A stretch of DNA of 64,000 nt, taken from Desulfobulbaceae bacterium BRH_c16a (GTDB lineage: Bacteria > Desulfobacterota > Desulfobulbia > Desulfobulbales > Desulfocapsaceae). The stretch lies in the NCBI GenBank assembly GCA_000961725.1, contig LADS01000013.1, positions 62,001 to 126,000 on the forward strand, given 5' to 3'. The notes beneath the pieces were generated by a model. The model was not told the DNA's origin, ran no database searches, and worked only from the letters and a program-made list of their open reading frames with translations. The number at the start of each line of letters is the position of its first letter. Within the stretch, counting starts at the first letter, position 1. The translations under genes and the position numbers were made by a program. Below, one piece after another: positions 9,134-19,403 of this stretch.

Positions 9134-9151
9134 GAAAGGCGAGATGTGAGG

Positions 9152-9202
9152 GTGAGGAGTCAGGGGTCAGCCCCCCTGACTCCTCACCAGTCATCATTTT
9201 TA
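9152..9202 (+). terminator. Rho-independent terminator after arginase gene
   Basis: Perfect 15-bp arms GTGAGGAGTCAGGGG (9152-9166) and CCCCTGACTCCTCAC (9173-9187) with a six-base loop, followed by ATTTTTATTT. It closes the two-gene arginine operon. Confidence 0.8.
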
Positions 9203-9253
9203 TTTCATCCTTTAATAAGACGGAATGTATCGGATGTTGCCTTATTACGCCCT

Positions 9254-9322
9254 GCGTATTAAATATGTCGCTGTAATCAAAAAAATACTGCTTCCCAAAA
9301 GAAGTCGTCGCAGTATTAAATA
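9254..9322. promoter_or_regulatory. Direct and inverted repeats upstream of dctP-like gene
   Basis: The ten-base word GTATTAAATA occurs at 9256-9265 and again at 9313-9322, and AATACTGC (9284-9291) is an inverted partner of GCAGTATT (9310-9317). The arrangement, 50 to 115 bases before the TRAP binding-protein start, suggests a regulator site or curved DNA. It does not resemble the palindrome near the gntR gene. Confidence 0.35.
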
Positions 9323-9367
9323 GAACCGCATGAAGTTGTATTGTAAATCTTTTTCATTGGAGGAAAT

Positions 9368-10441
9368 ATGAAACGTGTAGGGAAGTTCGCTTTTGCGCTC
9401 GCTGCCTGTATGCTGATTGCATCACCGGCACTCGCCGCCGAGAAAATCCGCTGGAAACTCGCTATGACCTGGTCAAGCACCTTAACCCCTTTGGCTTCGC
9501 CTGCCCCGAAACTTGCCAAGATGGTGAGCGACATGACCAACGGCAACTTTGAAATCAGGGTTGAAGGGGCCGAAAAACACAAAGCTCCTCTCGGGATTCT
9601 CGATACGGTGAAGGGCGGCCAGTTCGAGATGGGTCACACCGCCTCCTATTACTGGAAGGGCAAGGACATCACCACCGTTTTCTTTACCACCGTGCCCTTC
9701 GGCATGACCTCCGATGAACAGATGGCCTGGCTCTACTACGACGACGGCATGAAACTGCAGCAGAAAGTCTACGATAAATTCGATGTCTATTCCTTCCCCG
9801 GCGGCAATACAGGGGTCCAGATGGGTGGCTGGTTCCGCAAGGAGATCAAATCGCTTGAGGACTTGAAAGGCCTGAAAATGCGTATCCCCGGACTCGCCGG
9901 GGAGGTATTCGCCAAACTTGGCGTAAACGTCACCAACATTCCCTCGGGCGAACTTTATACCGCCCTTGACCGCGGCACCGTCGATGCGCTCGAGTGGGTC
10001 GGTCCCGGCATGGACATCAAGATGGGTTTCCACAAGATTGCCCCTTATTACTATGCCGGATGGCATGAGCCTGCTTCCGATATGCAGTTTATTATCAACA
10101 AGAAGGAATTCGATAAACTGCCGTCCGACTACCAGGTTATCCTGAAGACCGCCATCCAGGCTGTGAATGCCGATATGTTCGCTGAAAATTACGATTCCAG
10201 TGCCAAGGCATGGGCAGAGATGAAGAAAGAATTTCCGAATATCAAGGTAATGGTCTTCCCGGATGAGGTCCTCAAGGCAATGAAGAAGGCCAATGACGAG
10301 GTCATGGAAGCATACGCCGCCGAAAATGCCGAATTCAAAGAGGTATATGAGTCCCAGAAGGCCTACTTGAAAAAGGCCCGCGCATGGACCAAAATATCGA
10401 CCCAGCATTATCTCGAAACTGCCGATAAAGTGAGCGAATAA
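9368..10441 (+). CDS. dctP: TRAP transporter substrate-binding protein DctP/TakP-type
   Basis: A 357-residue periplasmic binding protein with a clear signal peptide (about residues 1-24, ending ALAAE). The body shows the DctP signature GLKMRIPGLAGEV, then SGELYTALDRGTVDALEWVGP. The GWFRKEI and EWVGP segments resemble the TakP subgroup, known to bind 2-oxo monocarboxylates with a cation, but the true ligand is not shown by sequence alone. GGAGGAA lies seven bases before the ATG. It is followed by a terminator-like hairpin and then the two membrane subunits, an arrangement that would give excess binding protein. The divergent FadR-type GntR gene beyond dctM is a candidate regulator. Confidence 0.93.
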   Translation: MKRVGKFAFALAACMLIASPALAAEKIRWKLAMTWSSTLTPLASPAPKLAKMVSDMTNGNFEIRVEGAEKHKAPLGILDTVKGGQFEMGHTASYYWKGKDITTVFFTTVPFGMTSDEQMAWLYYDDGMKLQQKVYDKFDVYSFPGGNTGVQMGGWFRKEIKSLEDLKGLKMRIPGLAGEVFAKLGVNVTNIPSGELYTALDRGTVDALEWVGPGMDIKMGFHKIAPYYYAGWHEPASDMQFIINKKEFDKLPSDYQVILKTAIQAVNADMFAENYDSSAKAWAEMKKEFPNIKVMVFPDEVLKAMKKANDEVMEAYAAENAEFKEVYESQKAYLKKARAWTKISTQHYLETADKVSE

Positions 10442-10468
10442 GCTGCCGGAGAGGACCCACCGATTGCA

Positions 10469-10507
10469 CCGTCCATTCACCGCTAAATGTGGATGGACGG
10501 TTTTTTT
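10469..10507 (+). terminator. Attenuator-like hairpin between dctP and dctQ
   Basis: Twelve-base arms CCGTCCATTCAC (10469-10480) and GTGGATGGACGG (10489-10500), with one T-G wobble, eight-base loop and a run of seven T (10501-10507). It has full terminator form but lies inside the transport operon, so it should act as a partial terminator or 3' stabiliser for the dctP message. Confidence 0.75.
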
Positions 10508-10638
10508 AATTTACAACACCAGCCATGCGTGCCATGTTGGGGCGATTGACCGGCTCCTGACGGGAACTTGCTTTAACAAATGAATAGAACGAGAAATAAT
10601 CCGGGCTTTCAGGCCGGAGGAGAGGAAGGAGTGCCACC

Positions 10639-11187
10639 ATGCTGGATCGTATAGAAAGATTTTATCGCCAATTGAACCGCTTCTGGGGGAAAGTACTTTC
10701 CATCGTTTTTCTGCTGATGACGGTCAACGTCTTTTTTGATGTTGTCATGCGCTATTCTTTCCGAAACAGTTCGGTCGCGATGCAGGAAATGGAATGGCAT
10801 CTGTTTTCCATCGTCATTCTCTTTGGCGTTTCCGTTTCTCTCCTCGATGAAGCGCATGTCCGGGTCGATTTCCTCTACGATCGTTTCCCTGTGCGCCGAA
10901 AAGCACTGATAAACATTATCGGCACCATCTTTTTCCTGTTGCCCCTTGCCCTGCTCGTTCTTTTCGGTTCTTTCGATTTTGTCAATGACTCCTATCAGAT
11001 AGGCGAGATTTCCGAAGACCCTGGCGGGCTGCCCTATCGTTATCTGATAAAAGGCATGATTCCTTTATCCTTTCTGCTGTTGATCTTCACGGCTTTTGGT
11101 TACGTCGTCCAGAACCTCAATCTTTTAAGAAAATCAGAAGATGAAAAAGTCACAGGACAAAAGGTCCGGGCGGAGGTGAGCAAATGA
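10639..11187 (+). CDS. dctQ: TRAP transporter small permease subunit DctQ
   Basis: A 182-residue membrane protein with four predicted helices (about 18-38, 50-70, 89-110 and 136-157), the DctQ layout. It forms the small membrane subunit that partners the large DctM channel protein in sodium-driven uptake of the DctP-bound carboxylate. The N-terminus MLDRIERFYRQL and the DVVMRYSFRN segment are typical. AGGAAGGAG precedes the ATG by about eight bases. Its 3' end overlaps dctM by four bases (ATGA), indicating translational coupling. Confidence 0.92.
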   Translation: MLDRIERFYRQLNRFWGKVLSIVFLLMTVNVFFDVVMRYSFRNSSVAMQEMEWHLFSIVILFGVSVSLLDEAHVRVDFLYDRFPVRRKALINIIGTIFFLLPLALLVLFGSFDFVNDSYQIGEISEDPGGLPYRYLIKGMIPLSFLLLIFTAFGYVVQNLNLLRKSEDEKVTGQKVRAEVSK

Positions 11188-12515
11188 TCGGCATCGTCAT
11201 GTTCTTTGCGGCTCTCATACTGCTCTCCATCGGTTACCCGGTCGCCTTTACCTTCGGTTCGGTATCTATCTTCTTCGGGATCTTGGCGGCGATCATCGAG
11301 CTCATGCCGGATCTGAGTGTGGCTGCCATTTCAAAAGAATTCTATCAGATGTTTTCGATGATGCCTTTCCGGGTGTACTCCATCATGAATAACACCATTC
11401 TGATGGCCATCCCTCTCTTCATTTTCATGGGCATCGTCCTGCAGAAATCGGCACTTGCGGAAAAACTGCTGGAAGCTATGGGAACCCTGTTCGGCAGGAT
11501 CCGCGGGGGAGTCGCGGTGAGTACCGTTCTGGTCGGGACCATGCTTGCCGCTTCGACCGGGGTGGTCGGCGCATCGGTGGTGGCCATGGGCGTCATCTCT
11601 TTGCCGGTGATGCTGAAATACGGTTACTCCAAAAAGCTTGCGACGGGCACAATCTGCGCTTCCGGCACGTTAGGCCAGATCATTCCGCCTTCAATCGTCC
11701 TTATCATCCTCGGCGACGTTTTTCAGCTACCGGTCGGCGACCTTTTTCAGGCTGCAGTATGGCCCGGTCTGACCCTGGTGGTCTTTTATATCATCTACAT
11801 CCTCATCTGGGCGGTAATAAAAAAAGATGCAGCACCAGCCCTGCCCGTGAGTGAAGGCACCCGGACCGGCAATCTCACCAAAGCTCTTCTTGCCATTGTC
11901 CCGCCGATGACCCTGATCGTTCTGGTCCTGGGCTCGATCTTCGCCGGCATCGCAACTCCGACCGAATCCGCCTCGGTAGGCAGTATCGGAGCCATGATTT
12001 TGGCCGCCATGTACCGGAAACTAAGCTGGCGCATCGTCGAAGACTCGGCGCTGGAGACGGTCAAGATAACTGCCATGGTCTTTGCCATTCTGATCGGCGC
12101 TACCGCCTTTTCCATGGTCTTTGTCTACAGCGGCGCCGATTATATCGTCGAAGACGTCCTGACCAATCTGCCCGGTCAGAAATGGACCTTCCTGTTTCTG
12201 GCCATGCTGACGATATTCGTCCTTGGCTTTTTTATCGATTTTATCGAGATCTCCTATATCGTCGTCCCCATCCTCCTGCCCATCGCTCACATTATCGGAC
12301 TGGATCCTTTATGGTTTGCCATCCTGATCGCCATGAACCTGCAGACCTCGTTTCTGACCCCTCCTTTCGGGTTTTCGCTCTTTTACCTCAAGGGAGTCTG
12401 CCCGCCGGAGGTACGTACAGTCGATCTCTATAAAGGCGTCCTGCCGTTTATCTTCATCCAGGCACTGGTGCTGATGTCACTTGCTATTTTCCCGGATTTA
12501 TACGGCTTTAAGTAA
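11184..12515 (+). CDS. dctM: TRAP transporter large permease subunit DctM
   Basis: A 443-residue polytopic protein of the DctM/IT superfamily with about 12 membrane helices and the repeated motifs of the family: PLFIFMGIVLQKSALAEK, ASTGVVGASVVAMG, CASGTLGQIIPPSI and the ATPTESASVG segment. It is the transport channel of the TRAP system. The start overlaps the dctQ stop. Its 3' end converges on the gntR gene with a 28-base gap. Confidence 0.95.
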   Translation: MIGIVMFFAALILLSIGYPVAFTFGSVSIFFGILAAIIELMPDLSVAAISKEFYQMFSMMPFRVYSIMNNTILMAIPLFIFMGIVLQKSALAEKLLEAMGTLFGRIRGGVAVSTVLVGTMLAASTGVVGASVVAMGVISLPVMLKYGYSKKLATGTICASGTLGQIIPPSIVLIILGDVFQLPVGDLFQAAVWPGLTLVVFYIIYILIWAVIKKDAAPALPVSEGTRTGNLTKALLAIVPPMTLIVLVLGSIFAGIATPTESASVGSIGAMILAAMYRKLSWRIVEDSALETVKITAMVFAILIGATAFSMVFVYSGADYIVEDVLTNLPGQKWTFLFLAMLTIFVLGFFIDFIEISYIVVPILLPIAHIIGLDPLWFAILIAMNLQTSFLTPPFGFSLFYLKGVCPPEVRTVDLYKGVLPFIFIQALVLMSLAIFPDLYGFK

Positions 12516-12543
12516 AACAGCAGGGAGGATAAAGGGGAATGCC

Positions 12544-13245
12544 TCAGCGGGCGCGAAAATACTCCTGAACATATCTGATATGGGTACGCATGGCATCATG
12601 GGCGTCCTGGGGGGACCGCCGCACAATGGCATCGTAGACGGCCCGATGATGAACGATCACATCCTCAAGAGCCTTCCGATCCATATACATGTGGGTGAGA
12701 TTCTTCTTTATTCCGACAAAAAGAAAATCGTAAAAATTTCGCATGAGATGGATCAGTACCGGATTTTTCGTTGAAAATGTCACGGCCATATGAAATGCGG
12801 TATCGGGCCCGGTGCCGATTTTATCCGTTGCCGCAAGATCCTCGGCCATTTCTTCCAGACTTTTTTTCATGGCTTTGAGATCGGTATCGGTTGCCCTCAA
12901 TGCCGCCAGCATTGCCGCGTTACACTCCAGCCCCAGACGCACCTCAAGCAGGTCGTCAAGCGTTGCCTCATCGATTGCCATAACGGCGGCCAAAGGGTTT
13001 CCCTCTCTGTTTTCCGGCGAGCTTACAAAAGTCCCCTGCCCCTGCCGATGCTCAAGCAAACCCAGGGTGACAAGTTTGTTGATGGCGTTTCGCACCGAGG
13101 TCCGGCTTACCGCCATGGACATTGCCAATTCCCTTTCGGGAAGAATCTGCTGCCCCGGCTTGAACTCACCCTTGTAAATCAATTCTCGTATCTGTTCAAA
13201 GACCTGATCTGAAATGCGTTTTGGTTTAATTGGTTTAAGATTCAT
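12544..13245 (-). CDS. FadR-family GntR transcriptional regulator
   Basis: A 233-residue regulator. Residues about 10-75 form the winged helix (ISDQVFEQIRELIYKGEF, PERELAMSMAVSRTSVRNAI, GLLEHRQGQGTFV) and about 95-225 the all-helical FCD effector domain with metal-binding residues (LEVRLGLE, DTAFHMAV, HHRAVYDAI). FCD regulators usually sense small carboxylic acids, which matches the adjacent TRAP carboxylate transporter; the two genes converge. A near-perfect palindrome about 190 bases upstream (13436-13453) is a candidate autoregulatory operator. Confidence 0.9.
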   Translation of the reverse strand: MNLKPIKPKRISDQVFEQIRELIYKGEFKPGQQILPERELAMSMAVSRTSVRNAINKLVTLGLLEHRQGQGTFVSSPENREGNPLAAVMAIDEATLDDLLEVRLGLECNAAMLAALRATDTDLKAMKKSLEEMAEDLAATDKIGTGPDTAFHMAVTFSTKNPVLIHLMRNFYDFLFVGIKKNLTHMYMDRKALEDVIVHHRAVYDAIVRRSPQDAHDAMRTHIRYVQEYFRAR

Positions 13246-13794
13246 GATTCCTATTTAAAATCTGTTTTTTAACTCCAGAGGCCGCTGCCGGCCTGGCTGG
13301 TTATGAAAAAACCATAAAGTTGCACTGCAAAACCACCTGACTCAAGTTAAAATAACCTTTTTCAACAGTACGTTATAGTAAAAAATCAAGATTTTAAGCA
13401 AGATTAAGCCGGCTTTTCGCCGACACGCTGTCAGTATACCAATTTATTGGTATTACCTTTACCATTATTTCGGCTCTCGACCACTCATTTTCGGACTTAA
13501 GATTTTGCCTGCTATGCCGTTTTTTTTATCGTTTAGCAAAGATACTTCGCAGCATCAAGTTTTTTCTTACCCAACCTGTTTCACCCGGACATTTTGGTAC
13601 GACCAATGTTATTTATTTCCGAGCCGAAGCTTTTCTCTCGCCACCTGCCACGTCAGGTTTCCATCAGGTGTTGCTCTAGATCTGCAGAATTGTTATATTC
13701 GGCATCTTCGGGAAAAGAACTCCCAAAGCGTCCGAGGATGTACTTTGGTCATACCGGACAGCAGCACCACAAGAACCTCAAAAAGGATAACTCC
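13246..13794. other. Intergenic region between gntR and the CxxC/cimA operon
   Basis: 549 bases without a supported gene. It contains the palindrome at 13436-13453, an inverted pair CACCTG (13642-13647) and CAGGTG (13665-13670), and a plausible rightward promoter with TTGCTC at 13671-13676 and TTATAT at 13693-13698, 16 bases apart, about 100 bases before the small CxxC gene. I looked for a leucine/isoleucine-type leader peptide or T-box and did not recognise one. Confidence 0.45.
13436..13453. promoter_or_regulatory. Palindrome ATACCAAT-TT-ATTGGTAT, candidate GntR operator
   Basis: Perfect 8-bp arms around two bases. GntR/FadR-type regulators bind short palindromes of the TGGT/ACCA type, and the site lies between the regulator gene and the next operon. 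No matching site is visible in front of dctP, so autoregulation is more likely than direct control of the transporter. Confidence 0.45.
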
Positions 13795-13995
13795 ATGAGT
13801 GACCGTCTCATCAATATCGACAATCTGTGCACCAATCCGGACAATCACACAATGCATATATGCGAACTGACAAAAGCAGGCAAAACCAAGGAGATCGAAA
13901 AACTTGAGGTAAATCCAACCTTCATCTGCGGCAATTGTGGCAGAAAAGCCAACTCCGACGGCGCGCTCTGCGCTCCCGGCCCCTTTCATATCTGA
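13795..13995 (+). CDS. Small CxxC zinc-ribbon-like protein upstream of cimA
   Basis: A 66-residue protein with a cysteine cluster near its C-terminus (FICGNCGRKANSDGALC), suggesting a zinc or iron site, plus C12 in DNLCTNP and C23 in HICELTK. The ATG is preceded by AAAAGGAT and the stop lies 14 bases before cimA, so the two should be one operon. Small proteins with this C-x2-C pattern are common in Desulfobacterota genomes but I do not know their function. The same frame is open upstream to 13594 but without ribosome binding signals. Confidence 0.72.
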   Translation: MSDRLINIDNLCTNPDNHTMHICELTKAGKTKEIEKLEVNPTFICGNCGRKANSDGALCAPGPFHI

Positions 13996-14009
13996 GAAGA
14001 AGGAAAAAC

Positions 14010-15620
14010 ATGGCCCATTTCATCGAGCTTTACGACACCACCCTCCGCGACGGAACACAGGCAGAGAATTTCAATCTTTCCGTTGAGGATAAAATCCGCA
14101 TTACCATGGCACTCGATGAGCTGGGCATTGACTATATCGAAGGCGGCTGGCCGGGATCAAATCCTGTCTCCGTTGAATATTTCGAACGGATGCAGACTAT
14201 CGTGCTGAAACATGCCAAGCTTGCAGCCTTCGGCTCGACCCGTCATTTCAGGAACAGGCCGGAGCAGGACCCCAACCTCATCGCCCTCCTCAATGCCAAG
14301 ACCCCCGCCGTGACGATCTTCGGAAAAAGCTGGGATATTCACGTGCGGGATGCACTCCATATCGAGCTTGAAGACAATCTGCTGCTGATTGAAGACACTC
14401 TGGCCTTCCTGCGCCCCTATGTCGAGCATCTTTTTTACGATGCCGAACATTTCTTCGACGGCTTCAAGAACAACGAAGACTACGCTCTTTCTACCCTTGA
14501 AAGTGCCGTCAACGGCGGAGCCGAAACCATCATTCTCTGCGACACAAACGGCGGCACGCTGCCCCACGAGATCCCGCAGATAATCAGACGGGTCCAGGAA
14601 TATCTGGCAGAGAGATTCAAGACCGTCCATCTCGGCATTCATTCGCATAACGACTCGGAAACTGCCGTTGCCAACGCCCTCATTGCCGTCTCCGAGACCA
14701 AAGTCAGACAAATTCAGGGAACCATCAACGGCTTTGGCGAAAGATGCGGCAACGCCAACCTCACCTCCATAATCCCTGCGCTGGTTTTCAAGATGGGGGT
14801 CGAATGCGAAGTACGAAAAAATATCGACACCCTGTACACCACCTCCCGACTCGTCAACGAATTGGCTAACCTCCCTCACAACCGGTACCAGGCCTATGTC
14901 GGCGAATCCGCTTTTGCCCATAAGGGCGGCATCCACGTCAGCGCGGTGAAGCACAACCCGCTCACCTACGAGCATATCGCCCCCGATAAAGTCGGCAATA
15001 TTCGCCGCATCCTTATCTCCGATCAGTCGGGCCGCGCCAACATTCTCCACAAGGCAAAACAGTGGGATTTAAAGCTCGCGCCCGACGACCCGCTGCTGCC
15101 GACGATTATCGCAGAACTGAAAACTCTTGAAAACGCGGGCTACCAGTATGAAGGGGCCGAGGCCAGTTTCGAACTGCTGATGCGCAGGGCCATGGGCCTG
15201 CAGCGGAACTACTTTAAGTTCGAGAGCTTCAGGGTGATGAACCATAAATACCAGATGGACAAACCTCCTCTCACTGAAGCTACCATCCGGCTCTTTATCG
15301 GCGGCAGCGAGGTCCATACCGCGGCGATGGGAGACGGTCCGGTCAACGCCTTGGACAGCGCCATCCGCAAGGCCCTTACCCAGTTTTATCCATGTCTTGC
15401 AGAAATGGAACTCACCGACTATAAAGTCCGCGTTCTTTCCGGAGAACACGGCACAGAGGCCAGGGTTCGGGTTCTGGTGGAAAGCAAGGATCGCCATTCG
15501 AGCTGGGGCACTGTCGGCGTCTCGGTCAACATCATAGAGGCCAGCTGGCAGGCGCTCGTCGACAGCATCAATTATAAACTGATGAAGGAAGACCTACGCA
15601 AGCCGCCGGCTACGCCATGA
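14010..15620 (+). CDS. cimA: Citramalate synthase
   Basis: A 536-residue HMGL-like/LeuA-family enzyme of the TIGR00977 type. [13 protein letters not shown] opens the TIM barrel, with the metal-binding HSHND motif near residue 210 and [11 protein letters not shown] near 240. The C-terminal third carries the LeuA-type allosteric domain. It condenses pyruvate and acetyl-CoA to (R)-citramalate, the first step of a threonine-independent isoleucine route that is common in anaerobes. AGAAGGA precedes the ATG at 14010; the frame is open further upstream over the small CxxC gene. The stop overlaps the convergent hybrid-kinase gene by 11 bases. Confidence 0.94.
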   Translation: MAHFIELYDTTLRDGTQAENFNLSVEDKIRITMALDELGIDYIEGGWPGSNPVSVEYFERMQTIVLKHAKLAAFGSTRHFRNRPEQDPNLIALLNAKTPAVTIFGKSWDIHVRDALHIELEDNLLLIEDTLAFLRPYVEHLFYDAEHFFDGFKNNEDYALSTLESAVNGGAETIILCDTNGGTLPHEIPQIIRRVQEYLAERFKTVHLGIHSHNDSETAVANALIAVSETKVRQIQGTINGFGERCGNANLTSIIPALVFKMGVECEVRKNIDTLYTTSRLVNELANLPHNRYQAYVGESAFAHKGGIHVSAVKHNPLTYEHIAPDKVGNIRRILISDQSGRANILHKAKQWDLKLAPDDPLLPTIIAELKTLENAGYQYEGAEASFELLMRRAMGLQRNYFKFESFRVMNHKYQMDKPPLTEATIRLFIGGSEVHTAAMGDGPVNALDSAIRKALTQFYPCLAEMELTDYKVRVLSGEHGTEARVRVLVESKDRHSSWGTVGVSVNIIEASWQALVDSINYKLMKEDLRKPPATP

Positions 15621-18600
15621 ATTCCCTGAGCGCGTTGTGCAGGGTTTCGACCAGCAGAGGTGCCGCATCTATATCCCCTTGCTCACCGATATGCTGAAGT
15701 TTTTCCGCAAGCGCAGCTTCTTCCATGAGCCTGAGATTCAGGAGAACCCCTTTCATGGTATGAGAAACCGCCCGGACCTGATCTCTGTCCTGTTGATGAA
15801 CGGCACGTTGAAGATTTTCAAAATCCTTCTTGATCGCAACGACTGTCGTGGCCAGCAGACCGTCGATCTTCTCCTTATCCAGCCCATAGGCCGATTGAAG
15901 ATTTGATCTTGCCCTCTCGTAAAGGCCCTTACGGTCTTCTGCCGCGAGGATATGATCGATTAGAGGAGGGTGTGATTTCTCCTGCAGGCCGGCACAACGT
16001 CTGAGGGCGGCCATGACCTGCTCCGGAATAAACGGCTTGGTCAAATAATCGTCCATTCCCGCGGTAATACACTTTTCCTTGTCACCGCGCATGGCATGGG
16101 CGGTCAAGGCAACTATCGGCTGATGCCGGCCATAAAGCCTGTCCCGGAGAGGTCGTTCAATATCTTCGGGAATCCTGTATGTCAGATGTTCTCCGGTTTC
16201 ACACTGTCGAATGATCCGGGTCGCGGTAAAGCCATCCATCTCCGGCATCTGAATATCCATGAGAACCGTATCGAACCTTTCGGCAACGAGTTTCCGCAGG
16301 GCGTCGACGCCGCTCTCCGCCATGGTCACCCTGAGATTCTCATTTTCCAGCACCATCCTGGCAAGGTCTCGATTCGCTTCATTATCCTCGACCAGCAGAA
16401 TATGCAATGAATGGATTTCGCCATCCTGTCCGACCTGTTCGCTTTCGATACCTGCACATTCGTCACCTGCAGGAAGGTCGAAAAACACATCAAAGGTAAA
16501 AGTACTTCCCCTACCTACTTCACTTTCCACTTTGATGTCTCCGCCCATCATGCGGCAGAGTTTTCTGCTGATTGCCAGTCCGAGCCCTGCCCCCTGATGC
16601 TTCCGTGAGATCGAAAGATCGCTCTGCGAAAACCTGTCGAAAATCATCTCCAGGTGTTCCGGAGGAATTCCAATGCCGGTATCCCGAACTGTAAAGCAAA
16701 GGACGACTCCTCCGGTCTCACTGCCTGGATTTCGTATCTCGAGACTTACCAGCCCCCGTTTGGTAAATTTCACCGCGTTACCAAGAAGATTGAGGAGGAT
16801 CTGGCGCAGACGCATATGATCTCCCCGGACAAATTCCGGGACGTTTTCGGCAATACCGTAGCCAACCTCTATGTCTTTATGTTCGGCGAGCACGGAGATT
16901 GATTTTATTGTCGATTGCACCAGCTTATGCAGGGAGAAGGGATGGTTCTCCAGATCGAGCTGGCCGGCCTCGATCTTGGAAAAATCGAGGATATCGTTGA
17001 CCACCGCCAAAAGGGAATCGGCTGAGGTTTTGACCGAATCGAGCAGTCTCCGCTGCTCGTCATTCTCGCTTTTTTCGAGTGCCAGTCTGCTCATGCCGAT
17101 TATGGCGTTCATCGGTGTTCGAATCTCATGGGACATATTAGCCAGAAACAGGCTTTTTGCCTTATCCGATTCCTCGGCGCGATCCTTTGCCTCGCTGATT
17201 TCAGCCACTGACTCCTGAATATAGTCGGCCATCTCGTTGAACGCCCCGGCGAGCTGTCCGAGTTCGTCATTGCTGGCCGTCTTGAGCCGACTCTGGAATT
17301 TTCCCGATTGAAAAAGCTTGATGCCGCTGATGATCGTCGTGATCTTACCGGTAAAAACAGAGGCCATCCAGAACGCAATACAAATAACCAGGACCACCAT
17401 TATCGCGGTAGATACCGTGAGATTTTCAAGCGTCGAGCCCAGCAGCCGGTCGAGAAGTGCCAGAGTCTCTTCTTTTTTCCGGTCGAGACCTGTTTCATAC
17501 TCACGGGTGGTGGCATGAATCCGCGCCGCTGTTTCCGTTGCCGAACTGTGAAATTCGTCGACATTCGCCCCTATTGTCACAAAGCCGAATCCTCTCGGAC
17601 TCTCTTTATACATGCCGGTATAATAGGGAATGGTCGCGGCTGTCGTCAGTTTCCAGAGATTACTCCAGAAGATGACAAAAGATCCGGAACCGCCGTACCG
17701 GGTCAGGTTATCCCAACCACTGCACTGCGGGGCAAAATTGAGATACCGGCAATCAAGTCCCAAGAACCCCGCCTCGGTGAGCGGCATTGCCGGTTTTTTG
17801 CTCAGAGACTGCTCCTGAAACCGTGGGGCGGCCTGTTCGAATGCGGTAAATGACTGTCCTGACTCCAGCCACAGTTCATAAAGTTCGGAACTGAGCCAGG
17901 GAACTGCCTGCTCTCCGGTCTCGGGGTCGTACCCGACGATGAAATAGTCTCTCGGATGGCTGATATTGCGGCCGGCATAATCCCACATGAAAGCATAATT
18001 TCCCGATCCGGCATCGGAAATATCCGAATAACGCTCCTCTGTCGGGACAATATGGTCGGTAAACTCCATGATATGGCTATGATCGAGAGCCAGGGTGACA
18101 TAGCCGATCTTCCTGTCATCTTTAAAAACCGGGGTTGCCCAGCGGATAATTCCCTGAAATCGCTCTCCCGCCGGATTTTCCTTGCCGGCGTATCCCGATT
18201 TTTCCGGGGCAAAGGGCTTATTGCCCTTCTTTGCCCGCTCCGGAGTATAGGGACCAATAAGGTCCGATGACACATAGGGGCCGATTACCCTGGAAACATA
18301 GATTTCACCCTGCTTCAGATCCGCCAGTTCGGCAAAATATGTCTCGGCCCGACACCAGGTGTTTTCCTTCCGGGAAACATCGCTTTTGCGAGTGGCCAGC
18401 AGGTCGGTTGCAGAAACCTTGATATTCTCGTGACCTTCGAGATCGACAAAGGTCATCTCGTGATAAAGCGGCTGCAATCCTGCCCCGGGAAAATGTTGCG
18501 GCCGCCGGTAATGAAAATCCTTTTTATTATCCGGCACCGAGGCCTGGACATCATGGTCGATTGCCGGTACGGGCTCAGGGGGAAGCCAGCGAGTCCCATC

Positions 18601-19071
18601 CTCACTGAGCCGCCAGTCGCGGTGCCGGATCACTGCTTTTGTGCGAATGGCAAGAAATTGCCGATAAACAGATTCATTTGCGGCAAGTTGGGCGGCAAGA
18701 AGAATATCGCCGTCGCGATCATAGAGAAAACTCGCCACACCCATGGCGGTGTCGGTGGTGAGTCGTTCAATGCTCTCCCGGGCTTTCAGATCAAGAGCCC
18801 GGATCGAACTCTCGGAAGCCAGTGTGCCGATTTCGGTTACCAGTTCCCGGGTGTCCCCGACCATCTGCTCCGATTGCTGTTTGACGGTATTGCCTAAAAA
18901 TGCAATCTGCCGGGCGGCAAAGAGCGCAATGGCGATAAGCGGAAGGACTTTTATGACAATAAAGATTATAATAAGTTTTTCTCGAATCCCATACAGAACA
19001 CCTCTGTCCGGTTTCCAGCGAAAACCTTTCCCGCTGTCCTGGCCTGTATCCGACTTTTCCGTTTCTGCCAT
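15610..19071 (-). CDS. Hybrid sensor histidine kinase, Cache-like sensor/HAMP/HisKA/REC/HPt
   Basis: A 1153-residue tripartite hybrid kinase. A first membrane helix (about 31-57) and a second (about 550-575) bracket a periplasmic region of almost 500 residues that contains Cache-like segments such as [14 protein letters not shown] and [15 protein letters not shown]. Then come HAMP (about 575-625), HisKA with His648 (SHEIRTPMN), the ATPase domain (GAGLGLAIS), a receiver with Asp939 ([10 protein letters not shown]) and a C-terminal HPt with His1104 (SHTMKG). All phosphorelay residues are present. No partner regulator is adjacent. The ATG at 19071 with GGAG upstream is preferred to the open frame that extends to 19296. 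It ends within the convergent cimA gene. Confidence 0.9.
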   Translation of the reverse strand: MAETEKSDTGQDSGKGFRWKPDRGVLYGIREKLIIIFIVIKVLPLIAIALFAARQIAFLGNTVKQQSEQMVGDTRELVTEIGTLASESSIRALDLKARESIERLTTDTAMGVASFLYDRDGDILLAAQLAANESVYRQFLAIRTKAVIRHRDWRLSEDGTRWLPPEPVPAIDHDVQASVPDNKKDFHYRRPQHFPGAGLQPLYHEMTFVDLEGHENIKVSATDLLATRKSDVSRKENTWCRAETYFAELADLKQGEIYVSRVIGPYVSSDLIGPYTPERAKKGNKPFAPEKSGYAGKENPAGERFQGIIRWATPVFKDDRKIGYVTLALDHSHIMEFTDHIVPTEERYSDISDAGSGNYAFMWDYAGRNISHPRDYFIVGYDPETGEQAVPWLSSELYELWLESGQSFTAFEQAAPRFQEQSLSKKPAMPLTEAGFLGLDCRYLNFAPQCSGWDNLTRYGGSGSFVIFWSNLWKLTTAATIPYYTGMYKESPRGFGFVTIGANVDEFHSSATETAARIHATTREYETGLDRKKEETLALLDRLLGSTLENLTVSTAIMVVLVICIAFWMASVFTGKITTIISGIKLFQSGKFQSRLKTASNDELGQLAGAFNEMADYIQESVAEISEAKDRAEESDKAKSLFLANMSHEIRTPMNAIIGMSRLALEKSENDEQRRLLDSVKTSADSLLAVVNDILDFSKIEAGQLDLENHPFSLHKLVQSTIKSISVLAEHKDIEVGYGIAENVPEFVRGDHMRLRQILLNLLGNAVKFTKRGLVSLEIRNPGSETGGVVLCFTVRDTGIGIPPEHLEMIFDRFSQSDLSISRKHQGAGLGLAISRKLCRMMGGDIKVESEVGRGSTFTFDVFFDLPAGDECAGIESEQVGQDGEIHSLHILLVEDNEANRDLARMVLENENLRVTMAESGVDALRKLVAERFDTVLMDIQMPEMDGFTATRIIRQCETGEHLTYRIPEDIERPLRDRLYGRHQPIVALTAHAMRGDKEKCITAGMDDYLTKPFIPEQVMAALRRCAGLQEKSHPPLIDHILAAEDRKGLYERARSNLQSAYGLDKEKIDGLLATTVVAIKKDFENLQRAVHQQDRDQVRAVSHTMKGVLLNLRLMEEAALAEKLQHIGEQGDIDAAPLLVETLHNALREFMA

Positions 19072-19403
19072 GGTATTGCTTGTGCTCCGAGAAAATTTCT
19101 TCTTTTTATTCCCTAGAATGAGAATAGCACAAGTTACCGGGCAAATAACAGCCCATGACAGGTTTTTTTGTCGGCCAGAAATATTTATAATATTTAAATA
19201 AATGGCGGTGATTTTTAATGAAAAGCCTAGAGAATCACAATGTTTTATTGAGTTATACTTGCTATCAGCACTACTGATACGAAAATACCTCCTCATTTGC
19301 CGCTTGCGCTAGATTCCTTACAAACATTATGGTATCTTGGCTATGCCTTTTCATAAGGAGATGTTTTTGTGATACAATCTCAAACTCTTTCCAGGAGGAC
19401 CAA
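19072..19403. other. Divergent intergenic region, hybrid kinase / mdh
   Basis: 332 bases, AT-rich around 19180-19270, presumably holding both promoters. I see no clear operator, repeat or RNA structure. Confidence 0.45.

Noticed and set aside
9482..10480. 332-codon minus-strand open frame opposite dctP
   Set aside because: A shadow of a well-supported binding-protein gene in GC-rich sequence.
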